Assembly: GCA_022818135.1 (NCBI GenBank)
Contig: JAFMSR010000010.1
Location: 29,925,240 to 29,989,239, forward strand
Origin: Saxidomus purpurata
Lineage: Eukaryota > Mollusca > Bivalvia > Venerida > Veneridae
Direction of reading: 5' to 3'
DNA length: 64,000 bases
Shown: piece by piece, positions 1-13,540 of the stretch
Position numbering within the stretch: the first letter of the stretch is position 1
How the letters are laid out: every line of letters starts with the position of its first letter
Position numbers and translations under genes: made by a program
The notes under the pieces: generated by a model
Database searches by the model: none
What the model was told of the DNA's origin: nothing
What the model saw: only the letters and a program-made list of their open reading frames with translations

Positions 1-520
1 TCTTCTATATATAACATATGTGGAAAAAAAGCAAAGGGCCATTATTCAGGCAAAAATTATAAAAAAAAAAAAAAGAAAGAAAAAAAAAAAAATGCTCTGT
101 GTGGGGTTTGAACCGCTGGTCTCATGTGAAATTTTGTCATCCTACTGTAACAGAATACTCCAAAGTATACAGGATTGGTAATCTATTCTAAAAATAGACA
201 GTAATAACAGAGTATTCTCCCTTTTATAATAACAGAGTATTCTCCCTTTTATATATACTTAAATAAGGAGACACAAAATTGCTAACGGACGGACGACCAG
301 GGGCAGAACATTATATATTCAAAATTCTTTAGTTCACAATTATAGTTCTGTGAAAGTTTGGTTGAAATCCCTTGAGAAATGTAGGAGTTGCACACAGAAG
401 AGTATTTCTCTATATATATTACATTATGTGGAAAAAAACAAAGGCCCATAATTCTGTCAAAAATGATCAAATCACAAAACCCTGACAATTGACGTTCGTA
501 ACCCTTTATGAAAGATTGAA
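1..520. repeat. degenerate interspersed repeat with internal direct copies
   Basis: Two diverged direct copies of a block running from a TATATAT stretch through GTGGAAAAAAA and a CAAAGGCCC-type core lie at about 6-59 and 411-466. A 25-bp unit ending CTCCCTTTTAT is repeated at about 203-252, and a poly-A/GA run occupies 59-92. GGACGGACGACC at 289-300 resembles the GACGGACGGAC tracts common in mollusc repeats. I see no coding sequence. The element class is not resolved. Confidence 0.5.
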
Positions 521-734
521 AACGCCAAAGTATTTTATTGACCCTTTTCTTGTTGTATTATCAAATTAAAAGGTGCCTTACAGAGTAAATTTTTCACTGA
601 GTCTCCAAAAATGTTATACATTCTACTTGTTGAGCAGTTACGAACCTCTGGTCAAAAACGAGTTTAATGCGGCTGTGTCGATAAAAGCAACTAAATTGAA
701 CGAGATTTTCTACAGAGTTTTTCAAAAGTAAATG

Positions 735-975
735 CTTTGCATCTTTGATAATTGTAAATAATGTTTAAAGTCGTAACTTCTGATCTTTTCTCCTATGCAA
801 ATAACTGTCGGGAGTAAAGGAATCACCTGTCAGGTCTGATAAAACAGATGTTTATATATATTCTCATGATATGACATTTGTTATAAATGTTGTGCTAAAT
901 TATTTGTGGTGTTTGTCTAGATAATAGATATAATTCTTATACAATTGTTTAAGATATACTACAAATCATAAACAG
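735..975 (+). repeat. left arm of a long diverged inverted repeat
   Basis: This block matches, in reverse complement, 5340-5600. The best stretches are the GTCTGATAAAA(A)CAGAT block at about 834-850, the TTTGTTATAAATGTTGT block at about 878-895 and the GTCTAGATAAT block at about 915-926. Arms are about 240 bp with perhaps 75-80% identity by eye, separated by 4.4 kb. It could be the ends of an old DNA transposon or two opposite insertions of one repeat. Confidence 0.55.
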
Positions 976-2238
976 TCGCGATTTAAGATAAAAACTATTG
1001 TCGTGACTTCGTATTAATTTTTTTCTTTTCATTGAAACAAATAACGTGCACGGGTACTTAAACATCACTTGAGCTTAGTATGTACCAAAGGGATAAAATG
1101 TGTACTGTTTTAACCAATCTGAAAACCAACATGTTTTGTTGATGATAGTTTAAGCTTGATCATTATAAGGGATCACTGATAGTAGGGGTATTTTTCCAGA
1201 CATACACCAACTTTATCGCTTATTTTTATTCAAAGCACAGAAGTACTGAGTCCAAATGGAGAGATGAAAGTTGGCTTTCGTTTGTGATTGCTTCAAAACG
1301 TATTTCGTGTCATGTCTTGAGATGTTGGTCAGCCTGACTTTGGTTTTCAGTCTAATTTAAAATTAGCTATGTATCTCTATATGCACTTGTTGAAAGGCAA
1401 TACTAACGTTACTTTCAAAAATGATTGATGCAAAAATTTTGAACGCATATAATAGAAATGTGTTATAGTTATACACTGTGTTCTAATACATTTTGATAAA
1501 GATTACATGAGTATGACATTCTGAAATAAAATTGGTATGGTATTTTGGGAAACTAGATTGTTTTAAATCAAATGAAGCTCGAAATAATTGTTTCATTTTC
1601 GTAAAATAATACTGCTCCGTTACATTTTCTCTAACCGTAAAGTATTCAAGCTAGTACTACGTTTTTATTGCAGTTTGATCTCTACTAAAACAAATTACAT
1701 CTCTTGCAGAATGATACTTGATGTTTCTAACAATGTTAAGGGAAAGCAGCTACGGGTTTACAAGAAGCAAGTTTCACTTCTAAATAAATGGTCATTGTTC
1801 GTTTACTTGTTTCTTTACAATGTTTGAATCTAACGGAAAGAAATTACAATGGAACAATATTGCCATGACTTGAATGGTCATTGTTATCCACATTGTTCAC
1901 TTTTGTCTGCATGAACGCTGATTATGGGTCATTATCAAAACAACATACCTAATTGTGTTCAAAGACATAAAGCGATCTCAGTCCACAGTTAATAATACAG
2001 ATTGACAGAGCTATAGTCCATAACAAAACTTCTAATAATGCCGTTTCAGTGCATTGTCTGATTTCTGTCTAGATTTTTTTTCCGTGAAGAAAAATGAGAA
2101 CAAACTAGATCTATTACCTAAGAATTGAAAAGAAGATATTTGTGTTCATTAAGATTGAACTTGCAAGATTTCCATGGACACCACGGAAACAATAAAATGG
2201 ACGTGGAAATTAAAGTTCTGCTTTAGAAACACCTATCC
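976..2238. other. no gene recognised
   Basis: AT-rich sequence with stop codons in all frames. The 79-codon ORF at 1588-1827 has no recognisable motif and no clear splice context. I see nothing else here. Confidence 0.5.
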
Positions 2239-2275
2239 ACGCGCGCACACACGCGCGCACACACGCGCACACACA
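2239..2275. repeat. alternating purine-pyrimidine (CG/CA) microsatellite
   Basis: A mixed CACGCG and CACACA tract, strictly alternating pyrimidine and purine for about 37 bp. Such tracts can adopt Z-DNA. The short Cys/Arg/Val ORF read through it on the minus strand is low-complexity translation, not a gene. Confidence 0.85.
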
Positions 2276-4870
2276 ATACTGATTCCTTTGAGTAAAATAA
2301 ATGACACATGGCGTGATACGAGACAAATACGGTAAATATAAAGATGTCATATGAGCTCATATTGTTACGTTTGAGATATGACGTCAGGAATTTAGATAAA
2401 GATAACGAATGATCTCCATCGCGGCCATGCAAAAATATTCCAACATCCAACGAGAATGAACTAACGATATCAGCTGCGTAAACCAAAGGATCATTAAAAT
2501 CAAATTGAAATATTTAATCAAAGTTTTGGATGCCTTTACGCACACCAAAGGGTTTCTTCTATGAATGAGACAAAACTCCGTATATGTATATTGTCTTTCA
2601 ATTGATCTTCAATTGCTGTATGATATGTTACATGAGAAACAGGCCAGACTTCGACAGAACTAAACACAGACAAATGGATAACGTTAAACTATTGTCTAAC
2701 TAGTCTAGTAAACTATACTGCATACATTGTTTATTAATACCACAGTTGTAGTCAATAAGGAGCAGACAAAGAAAATAGTTGTACGTCAAATAGGTCATGT
2801 GAACATAATATTTCCACAGTCAGTACACGGTATTGCCAAAACATGATCCAATGTCTATATGTCCTTATTCAATCTGAAGAGATGTTTTCACTTAAATGAA
2901 TTAAGACGCATTCTTTTTTAAGATACAACTTGCCTATGCATGATACTAGAGTTTCATCAAAATTATTTATACGAAGTCAATGTCACATGTTCAAACAACT
3001 TCACAAGCTAGTACAGGTGCTAATCGGTACAAAACAGGGGTGTAAAACATTGCCGACATTCGCAATATTGGTCAATGAATTTTGTACTCCATAGAATCAA
3101 TGGACCTTAACTTCGGGATGTTAGCTTGCCGGACAAGTGTATCCGTCTTAAATGCCGATGATATGATGATACTTTCGGATAAAGAAAAACTTTACCAGCA
3201 ATGGGCCATATATTACAGAGCGGATAAAAGCGCTGGACAGAATTTATTAATACATTTTAATCAAATGTTATACATTTTTAGGGTGATAGTGTCCGACTCA
3301 TGTACGTTTATTACTGTTTGCAATAACGTATTGAAGACAGGAAAGCTTTCCTGTAGTGTAATATTTCACAATAAGAATAAATGTCATACAAGCAGTGAAA
3401 TTGTTTGTTAAAGATGCAGAGTTAAGTGTGTACCTATCTGGAAATATAAGGCTTAAACCGACAGACTGTTTAACTCGTGTTAGTTTTTTATTTCTTTTAT
3501 GCTTATTTTTTTTATTGCGATGCATCGGTATGGAGAGCAATCAGACAATTCTATAGTATTATGTGGGTGTACATCGCCTCATGCATATGTTATCGTTTTG
3601 ATAGTGGATGGTTACCATTCCATACAAACGAACAATAATGATTATAAACTAAATGCTTAAAACCAAACAACAGGAAATAAGTAATAAACAAATTATCTCT
3701 ACATATCAGTAAAGAAACGAATTGATGTTCTAAATGTCCGGTCTAAATCACCTGTTAGTAATTAGAAAGGGTATTTTTTTGTAGTACCACCCTAACAAAA
3801 ACTTAATGTTACGTCATAACTGCAAAGTGCTAGATATAATAGTACTGTTAGGCAATATTTGCCAAGACATTAGACGGAGACTAAAACCATAATTTGTCTG
3901 CACCAGTATACTTTTGACAGACCGGAAATTGCTATCTTCTTAAATCACTCTATAAAGCGTAGAAAACACAAGAGGAAAAAGTTATTTGTTATGATTTCAT
4001 TGATTGCTCTCGTATGAGATTACACCCCATGCTATATTTCATATCTCTTGAACTTCTTTAAATTTGGCACTCGTTTCTCTTTGATGTATTTATTTCATCT
4101 TGTGTTGTTAAATATGAGTTGGTTATCGCATTGTAGTCTCCTGAGCGTATGTTGAAAGGTGTTCGCCTGTACTACTGCACATTATTGACAGGTTACAAAT
4201 TAGAACCCTATGTTAAATTAATATTTGATTTCCACACATTAAACTTACGACTCCCTGTTTCCGAGATAAGAAAACTCCGTTGGCCTATGTATTCCAGAGG
4301 CAATTACAGAATGAATTGTCTGGTTGTGTATAAACAACTTGAAAACAATTTTAAGGCAAACACTTTTAAACATAATTATTTGGTTTAGTTTTCTTGAGAG
4401 TGAAAAAAAGAATATAAATCAAATCGAGAAAACAGTAAATAAGCTAGCTGATACATTTTTGCTGCTGCAAAAACATCAAGACTCAGAACGTTTTCAGAAA
4501 GATAAATCTTTATTTTTCTCGTCAGATGGCGTGAAAGGAAAAGATATATTTTGATAACGCCCGTAGCAGACAAACAATTTGACAATTTGATTACGGTCTC
4601 ATATTTTCATCGCTCCACAATTGATTTGACAAATGCACGTTACTTTAAACGTATTTTTCATCTTTCTTTATTTTTTCATATTTCTTTACTAGAATAACGG
4701 AGTGGAATTAACCAGGATTTCCGTAATAAAATACACTAGTTTACAATCCAATTTGCTTAAATAAAAAGCCTGTAAATGACAGATTCTTCAAAACTGCACT
4801 TTTTCGGATCGTTTTCCATTACAAGATACATTTTGTAGTCAGTTATATGAAAATAAAATGTTTGGGCTCA
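2276..4870. other. no gene recognised
   Basis: ORFs of 80-109 codons at 3082-3411 (+), 3298-3540 (-), 4149-4388 (+) and 4324-4554 (+) overlap each other, lack domain signatures and have no mollusc-type splice structure that I can defend. A palindromic TGACGTCA lies at about 2379-2386. Confidence 0.45.
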
Positions 4871-4875
4871 GTGAA

Positions 4876-4965
4876 TTATTATCATTATTATTATCATCAT
4901 CATCATCACATCATCATCATCATCATCATCATCATACACCACCACCACCATTTTATTATTATTAA

Positions 4966-5002
<37 letters not shown>
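4876..5002. repeat. compound (ATC/CAT)n-(ACC)n-(ATT)n microsatellite
   Basis: Trinucleotide repeats change from ATT/ATC to CAT, then a short CAC block, then a long ATT block. The plus-strand His/Ile-rich ORF over this block is a repeat translation. Confidence 0.95.
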
Positions 5003-5003
<1 letters not shown>

Positions 5004-5118
5004 CGTCTAGCTATGTACTGTTCAAAACTGCCTTACTGCATTGAATGCTTTAAGTTTATATCTATACTAATTCATTTAATCTCGACTTCAAAATTGTGTC
5101 TTGTCTAAGGGAACGGTG

Positions 5119-5198
5119 GCTACTTGGGACCTGGTGGTGATCAAACACGGGACCCTACGACCCTAAAGCCAAGCGCTACCACTACACCAAGACAGCCC
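5119..5198 (-). repeat. tRNA-like SINE head or tRNA pseudogene
   Basis: Read on the minus strand there is an A-box-like TGGTGTAGTGGTAGCG and, about 35 nt later, a B-box-like GTTTGATCACC. The B box departs from GGTTCGANTCC and no full acceptor stem forms, so this is a tRNA-derived SINE remnant or pseudogene and not a functional tRNA. Confidence 0.55.
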
Positions 5199-5339
5199 AA
5201 AATATAAACTATGTGGTAAAAGAACATACAAAAGGACTTGCACAGTAATGGGACGGCACAACAGTGTTGCAGGACAACCGGGACGATAGAATGATACACT
5301 TTTGTACAGAGTTTGCTCAACTGTTTTAGCCGCACTTGT

Positions 5340-5600
5340 TTATGTACATTTTTGTATTAGTATTCTATCTTACACAAAAAGTATACGAATTATATCCATT
5401 ATCTAGACAAATAAGACAAATAGTTTAGTACAACATTTATAACAAATGGCGTATCATGCGAGTATAAAAAATATCTGTTTTTATCAGACTTGACGGGTGA
5501 TGGCTACTCTCGACGGTTATTGTCATAGGAAAACGTATCAAATCAAGAAACTACCTTCTAGAATAACAGATCAAAACACGGCCCACAGCTATCAAAGACG
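5340..5600 (-). repeat. right arm of a long diverged inverted repeat
   Basis: Reverse-complement partner of 735-975. Similarity fades on both sides, so the element boundaries are uncertain and no target duplication was found. Confidence 0.55.
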
Positions 5601-6049
5601 TAAGTCATTCAGTTGAATGGACTAGTAATGATAAATCTTTTTGACCAGCACATTGGGGGTTTGAACTTTGCCCAGACTATGATCAAATGCCCTCAAACGA
5701 CACCGAAATGAAATGAACAGGGAAGCAAGAACAATTAAGCATGAAATATCACAAATAGTTGTTGCACAGTTAATAAAATGACAGATTTGCTTTTATATAT
5801 TTATCCATTAACCATGAGCTTTTTCTGTTTACATATACTCTATTATACTTTGAATACTGTCAATAATAGTTTATTTATATATAAATGATAACTAAAGAGA
5901 AAACAAGAACAATCTTTAAACAACAACCTTTAAAAAAGATGGTGGGCGAATTTTTTAGTATATGAAAGCGATTAGTAGCTAGATTTTATAGGAAAATTAA
6001 TTGTATTAAGTCAGAAGGCGCCAATTGTCACAGGGTTAGAAAAAAGTGC

Positions 6050-6132
6050 ACCTTGACAGGGACGCGAACCCATGGTCCTTCGCTTGCAGAGATGTTAGAC
6101 CGAATGCTCTACTGACTGAGCTAATTTGTCGC
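6050..6132 (-). repeat. tRNA-derived SINE head or tRNA pseudogene
   Basis: On the minus strand TAGCTCAGTCAGTAGAGC is a near-perfect A box and D arm, and GGGTTCGCGTCCC carries the B box. The spacing of about 35 nt fits a tRNA. The T stem beyond three G-C pairs and the acceptor stem do not pair, which argues for a SINE or pseudogene. A real tRNA gene is excluded unless covariance scoring disagrees. Confidence 0.65.
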
Positions 6133-7721
<1,589 letters not shown>

Positions 7722-9710
7722 TGGTAAAACGACTGTTGGAACGGATGTTATTTCATAAGTAATTAATGGTAAAAACTGTTTGAATTTTTCATCTCGTGCA
7801 TTGCATTTATTATTCGTGATGCGCTATTTTTCGTATGTTGGTGGTCAAACTATTCATCTCCTTTTTTATTTTAAATGTCTTTTATCCAACCAGCAACATG
7901 ACAGTTTTTCAAGAGAGCTACATATATCAATATAACTGTAATTGTTATTTATTATCTTGATTTTTTTCAATTTCTTGAGAGAGAAAAAAATACTGTGTAA
8001 ATTGAGAAATTATCAATCAGAAGAAAGATATGATCACATGGGATTGCTTTAGAAAAACTGAAATAGTATTGAATATCATAAGGAATGAGAACTAATAGTG
8101 GGCGAAAAGTTCGTGAGCGTGCGTGTTTTATCCTCATCACGTGACTGTCGTGTCCAACTTATTCCCCGTACTAGTTGAATGTCACGTGATATAACCATGG
8201 AATATTATTGGAATATGCCTTGTTTACTCATATACATTTATACTCGGTTTGAGCTAATTAAGTTCTTATTCTGTTCTGTAATATACCTCAAATTCAAATC
8301 ATTCAATTTCAATTTTAAATATCACATGCGTTGTATTTATTAATTTGTGTGTATTAAAGATACAAATGTTGCATTTCAGTGTTTTTCATTGTTTTAGTAA
8401 TTAAGCAAAGATTAGTGCAAGAGGAGAACGTTAATTCGGTAAATAGAACAACGATCTTGGATAATCAGATTTTTTTATTTTCTCGTGTAGCTTTAAATTA
8501 AACAAGTTTTAAAAGTGCTAAACATGAGGCATTAGAGCATGCACTGCAAAACAGGACTAATTTCTATGTTTTTGATGCATAATATGCTCGTGCGTCTTGA
8601 CGCTATTCCCTGAACGTGCGGTTATTCGACAAAAACTCCCCACGAACTGGCATCATGAAAATATTATCAACACCAATACAAACTTTTATTGACAGACTAA
8701 TATATATGATCAAGTTTCATCACAATATAGTTTATTCAAAAACCAAAATATAGTCGAAACATGCAGAGGAAACATTATACAAAGCAAAAAAAGATAAAGT
8801 CATTTATTACGATTTTTACAATTAATAGATACGGACTTTCTAATAAAGTCTGAATATTTTAAAAGCCTAGGGAATATACCGTTGCCAGTTCTTTTTGTTT
8901 TCTGAGGATTGACGAGAAAAGCCTAAAATTGGTCCTACTTAGTGACGAAATCTAACGCAAAAGTAGTCCACAAAGTGTAATAAAGCCTTTGGTTGGATAA
9001 AATATTATGAGAAGGCATGATATCATGGAAAAATCAAGCGCACAACACGAGATAACTACAAAGATGGCTTCCAAGATGGCCGACATTGACAGCTTACATT
9101 AATTTATTGTCGATTTTCCCAAAATCTGTTGAAATATTTCTCTTGTTATTTCAAAACAACATTGTGAAGTACAAAGTATTAAAAGATATAAGATTACTCG
9201 TATATAGTAATCTTCTAAAACAATAGGAGAAAATTAGCGATTGCACAAGATTTAACAACGTTTTGTTAAATAATATTACGTAAAAACCAGGACATTTAAG
9301 TTGTCAAATTACAAAAAGAAATACAAGAATTGTACAAATTCAGTTTTTATATCTACTCTTCTGGTCAATTAAATGGGGGGATACAAGACAGCGATAATCA
9401 ATTCTCAGAGATGACTTCTTTGCCTCTTTACCAGTTGTATTTTTCAACTTTCGAACAAATAAGCATGCCCCCCAACCGAAACTGATGAAAGAAAACGTAT
9501 AAAAGTTATATAAAAAAACGTACTTTTAAATTAGTGATTGTAAATAAATTACATTATTTAGAATATGGAATGAAATTCGCATTTGTTTTAAATTGACATC
9601 TTTTCTGTAAACTGAAAGCAGTGTTTCAGATATTATCTGTTGACTCAACTGAACAGTATACGACTTTAATCCCTGTTTTTTTATTCTCTTTCGATAGTAT
9701 ACAACAAATA
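7722..9710. other. no gene recognised
   Basis: AT-rich sequence. ATCACGTGAC at about 8136 and GTCACGTGAT at about 8181 form a short inverted pair with E-box cores. No coding potential or transposon end was recognised. Confidence 0.4.
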
Positions 9711-9810
9711 TGAATAAGAAATGCAATAAATATAAATAAGAAATGCAACAAATATAAATAAGAAATGCAATAAATATGAATATGAAATGCAATAAATATA
9801 AATAAAAATT
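9711..9810. repeat. 22-bp minisatellite, about 4.4 copies
   Basis: The unit ATAAGAAATGCAATAAATAT plus two further bases repeats with exact 22-bp spacing, anchored on G at 9718, 9740, 9762 and 9784. The minus-strand peptides rich in CISYLYLLHFLF are translations of this repeat in several frames and are not genes. Confidence 0.85.
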
Positions 9811-11650
9811 GCTTTAGAATGAAGCCTTTTTGAAGGCTTAAACTCGAAAAATCGTTTTTTAAATGGTGTTTGTTCGACGCCTGGAATAAAAGACAAATCC
9901 TGCCTCATAAGATTGTTTGTAACATCTTTGGTTTTTGTTGTCTTTCTCTTATGTAGTAGTGCCATGAATCGTTTATATTCTCATTCTAGAATCATATTAT
10001 CCATAGTTTCACTCTCTTATTTACAGTTAACGAACCTTTTTGATAAGTTATATTTTTAAAACACTTTGAAATACAGTTAATAAAGAAGTTAACGATTCAG
10101 TTCAATTTTTTAACACATGTAGATATTTACAGATGCCAGTTTTTTTCATCGGAGATAAGGATGATGAAGATCAAAAGGTGAGTTTATTTAACTTATTATT
10201 TATATCTTCCATAGCACCTCCTACGCGTTTTTCAATAGAACAATAAAAACATCGTTAAATGAGGCGAAAGACATTTGTACCAACATAAATAATAAGCTGA
10301 TCTTAGGAAATATCACCAGTCACGCGAAGAAGCATGAGAAAAGTCAATCTTCGTCCATAAATTGGTCAAAGTGTATACATTTACTAGAACAGAAAGGAAA
10401 AGAAAATATTCATACCATGTAGAATAAATAGATAAACACGACTCTGGTTGTTGTATGGATGTAATAACAACACAATTATCTCAGCTTAGAAACCTCATTA
10501 AATATAGAAAAATTATTTCAAGTCTGCGTCACAGAAAAACTGTACTAAATTTAGGATTTAGTTTTACGTTCTTGTCTAATGATTGCTAGTTTTAAATTAC
10601 CCTTACAGAATTAAAAGTCTGCTTTAAATATGCTATACATTGCACTGCTTTTGGGAGACTATTAAATAATGTAAATTATTTTCAGAATTAAAATAATTCA
10701 TTTTATTTTTATCAACATTTTTCGCCTGCTGTAACGCTGTGTGGTAAGGTCTATAGTCGTGTTGTATATTATTCAAAAGCTAGTTCCCGTTCCGCGTTTC
10801 ATACATTTGACTGAGTATAAAAAGACATTCTCATGCAATTCTCGCACAGTTTTATTTTATCAGTTTTAATTATGTGTCCACCTGTCACGCCCTTTATGTA
10901 TTGGTTTTATGTCTACATTACTAGCCAATATTATTATGTTAATATGTCGTGAAGTATTGTTCATATATTGCGAGATTTTTTATCGTTCTACTGCAGTTGA
11001 AATTTTTAGGCACACAAGTTTTTCATTGTGTAAAAACGTAATTTCTTAGCAATCTGTCAAATCTGTCAACCTCGACAATTTTGTGCATGATAAAATTGCT
11101 CTGAATTCACAAATATTGTTTTAGCAATGTATAAAAGTCATTGTTCGTCTCTATCAGAGAATTCCCAAAGGCATTTGACACACAGTTCACCTCATGAATT
11201 ACTACTTTAGGGTGCTTGTTATTTCAAACTTCAAAACTGTTACATTGCAGATGTGAACTGTGCTGATGAAAGATAACAATTTACTGGAGGGTGGCGACAC
11301 TTCCGAGAATTAGACACGGAGCAAACGCGTGGTAAAGCTCCTTGTGGGTATTTCACTTCAGTACAATACCGATTGATGGATACTATATGAAAGGATAATA
11401 GACGTGTTTGTGTGCACATCTGCAACAGAAATAAGTGACACTGGTCTTATTCGCTATTACTTACCTGGATCTTCAATTGGAAAAAAAATTACACGGAACC
11501 TTCCAGATTTTGTAAAATGTGATCAACTTTCCGAGCAAGGCACAACATTAGTGAATTATCTATTCAAATGTTTGTTAATCATTAGAAATTCGGTTCTGCT
11601 AATAAACTTTTAAGCTTAACATTATGGTAGTGCTTACAATTTTTTTATAT
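9811..11650. other. no gene recognised
   Basis: AT-rich DNA. A 45-nt open segment at 10133-10177 has an AG before it and GTGAGT after it, but no partner exon was found. Short ORFs at 11240-11613 lack motifs. Confidence 0.35.
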
Positions 11651-11654
11651 AAGT

Positions 11655-11850
11655 AAATTAAGAAATAATAAATGACTCCCTGTATTTCATCGTTGAATAA
11701 AATACAGTCAGGAGTTTGGATGCGTAGTAATTTAATCACGAGTGCGCAGTAGGCCTACTGTATTTTATCGTAAAATTAAATACAGGTTTTTCCTTATATG
11801 TTTATATAGGAAAAGCAGCCACTTGTGTTAGAACTACACCTATTAGACAA
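11655..11850 (+). repeat. dispersed repeat copy 1 (partner at 23785)
   Basis: Shares with 23785-24205 the blocks AGAAATAATAAATG, GAATAAAATACAGTCAGGAG, ATCACGAGTGCG, CTGTATTTTAT and a downstream TATAGGAAA-CAGCCA block in the same order. It lacks the central stretch of the longer copy. It is probably a MITE or other non-autonomous element. No coding content. Confidence 0.65.
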
Positions 11851-13298
11851 TGAAATATGCCCAAAAGACAAATATGTTATCATCATTGATGTCTAATTTA
11901 TTAAGCCACTTATATAGAATAAAAGAAAACTATCTGTATTATTTTGTCGTTCACATCTAAAGATTTACCGGGGAAATCTGCCGACTGAGAGGCGAACAGG
12001 CGAAACAAATTTATTCTATCCATATTTTGGCTTTACCGGTTTTTTGGTTCTTGTTTCGGTGCTTGCGAACGCGCATGGGGATGGGCACCTGTGGTCGGAA
12101 ATCTAAATTTATGATGTTCTACTATCATGACAGGTGTCATACGGTTTACCAGTACTAGTGATTGTGTAGACAAGATTGTAGTAGTGTCGCATGGGTTTCC
12201 ATTCATAATGTTGACTGGATAGTAAACGGTTTGCTATAGCACTTGGCGATTCCTTGCTAACCTCGCTCTATCTTGCCCTGCCTTTTATTGTACTTCACTG
12301 ATATTGCATTGCCTTGCTTTGTTATGGACTCGGATTGTATTTTTTTCATATCATGAAGTTACCCATTCGTGAATGGGAACTGAAATTTGGCGTTCGACTG
12401 GCCGTTTGCAGTTGCAGTTGTATGATACTAATTGCAGAATTGCTGCTGTCAGTTTTGTGTGCACTGCTATTGCCTTGCCTTGCATAGACACGTCCACTGC
12501 TTGGAGTAACCTAACGGCGCATGGGATTTGCTTTTTGATGTTCTAGCTTTACTCAACTCTTTGCAGTGCATTTGTATGATACTCGTTCTGAATTAAAATT
12601 GGTAATTGCTGTGAACAATTAATTAGCTGGTGTAGTAAAGTTGCGGATAGCGCATCTGTTCTCCTTCTGGTTGACAGGATTTCCATTTGAGGATTTTACA
12701 TGGTGTGACATGGTGTTAAGTCTTGAGCGGCCGACTTGATCGGCCATAAATACTTGTTATAGTTATATCTGTTTGCACTTGTATAGCAGATTAGAAGTAT
12801 ATTACTTGTAATTTTATTATCTATTTATCAATAAAAGAATTTATAATACAATGTATGTTGGTGTTAACATAAATAAAGGAGTTTAATGCACGAGATGTTT
12901 GCTGAAGCATTGTTGAGTAATAAGATAATTAATGAGGGGCCGGCCAACTTTAGATCATTTTTATTTAAACTATATGTAACAGTCCTTAAAAAAACACAAA
13001 CCGAAACAGACATTGTTTATATCAGTACTTTCTACAAATCTAACTTTCCGAAAATATCATAGTTTATGAGCAGACGTCAAAAGCAGTACATTATTTCATC
13101 CAATAGATCTTAATTTTGTTTGATATATTGGTCATGAAATATTCTCCTACGTAAAGTTACTTTGCAAATGTAAGACCACGTCATATGCATCCTTGTTTTT
13201 ATTCACATATTAACCATTTTCCCAATTTCTAAAAGGACATGTCAAATTTTATATTTTGCCAGCACTATTTATTGTCCAAATGAGTGCCAGACCGTATA
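11851..13298. other. no gene recognised
   Basis: Contains a slightly more GC-rich stretch with many TTGCCTTGC-like runs at about 12240-12480, but no ORF or repeat structure that I can define. Confidence 0.35.
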
Positions 13299-13540
13299 GA
13301 GTCAAGTCAAGTCAAAAGTCAAAGTCAAAATGTTTATTGGCATAAACAAATACATGTTTTTCGCCAAACTCTCATTGGCGGTTTGTTTAAACATTATTAT
13401 ATTGAAAAGTATGAACATAAAACATATAATAAACGTGACTAAATCAATCGTAAGCAAATGTATAGAGAACATTACATATCACGAGATTGCTTGGATGCTC
13501 AGACTGACCAAGATATGCACTGATCACAATCCAAGACCAC
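13299..13540 (-). mobile_element. 3' end of a non-LTR retrotransposon with a TTGAC-type tail
   Basis: On the minus strand a short AT-rich 3' region ends in CCAATAAACATTTTGACTTT followed by further tandem TTGAC/TTTGAC units (13299-13330 on the plus strand). Short tandem 3' tails instead of poly-A are typical of CR1- and RTE-like LINEs. Only the end is present. It abuts the better-preserved LINE relic upstream on the same strand. Confidence 0.5.

Noticed and set aside
3082..3411. 109-codon ORF
   Set aside because: No domain, overlaps an opposite ORF, no splice or neighbour support.
4847..5044. His/Ile-rich 65-codon ORF
   Set aside because: Translation of a trinucleotide microsatellite.
6050..6132. 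Functional tRNA genes (also at 5119, 33428, 20640, 45432)
   Set aside because: A and B boxes are visible but acceptor and T stems do not pair, and several are followed by SINE bodies.
9526..9965. Minus-strand hydrophobic ORFs as membrane proteins
   Set aside because: Their repeated CISYLYLLHF segments come from a 22-bp minisatellite read in several frames.
10133..10177. 45-nt micro-exon (AG before, GTGAGT after, MPVFFIGDKDDEDQK)
   Set aside because: No neighbouring exon, no homology that I recognise and weak polypyrimidine tract; chance splice-like borders are common in 64 kb.
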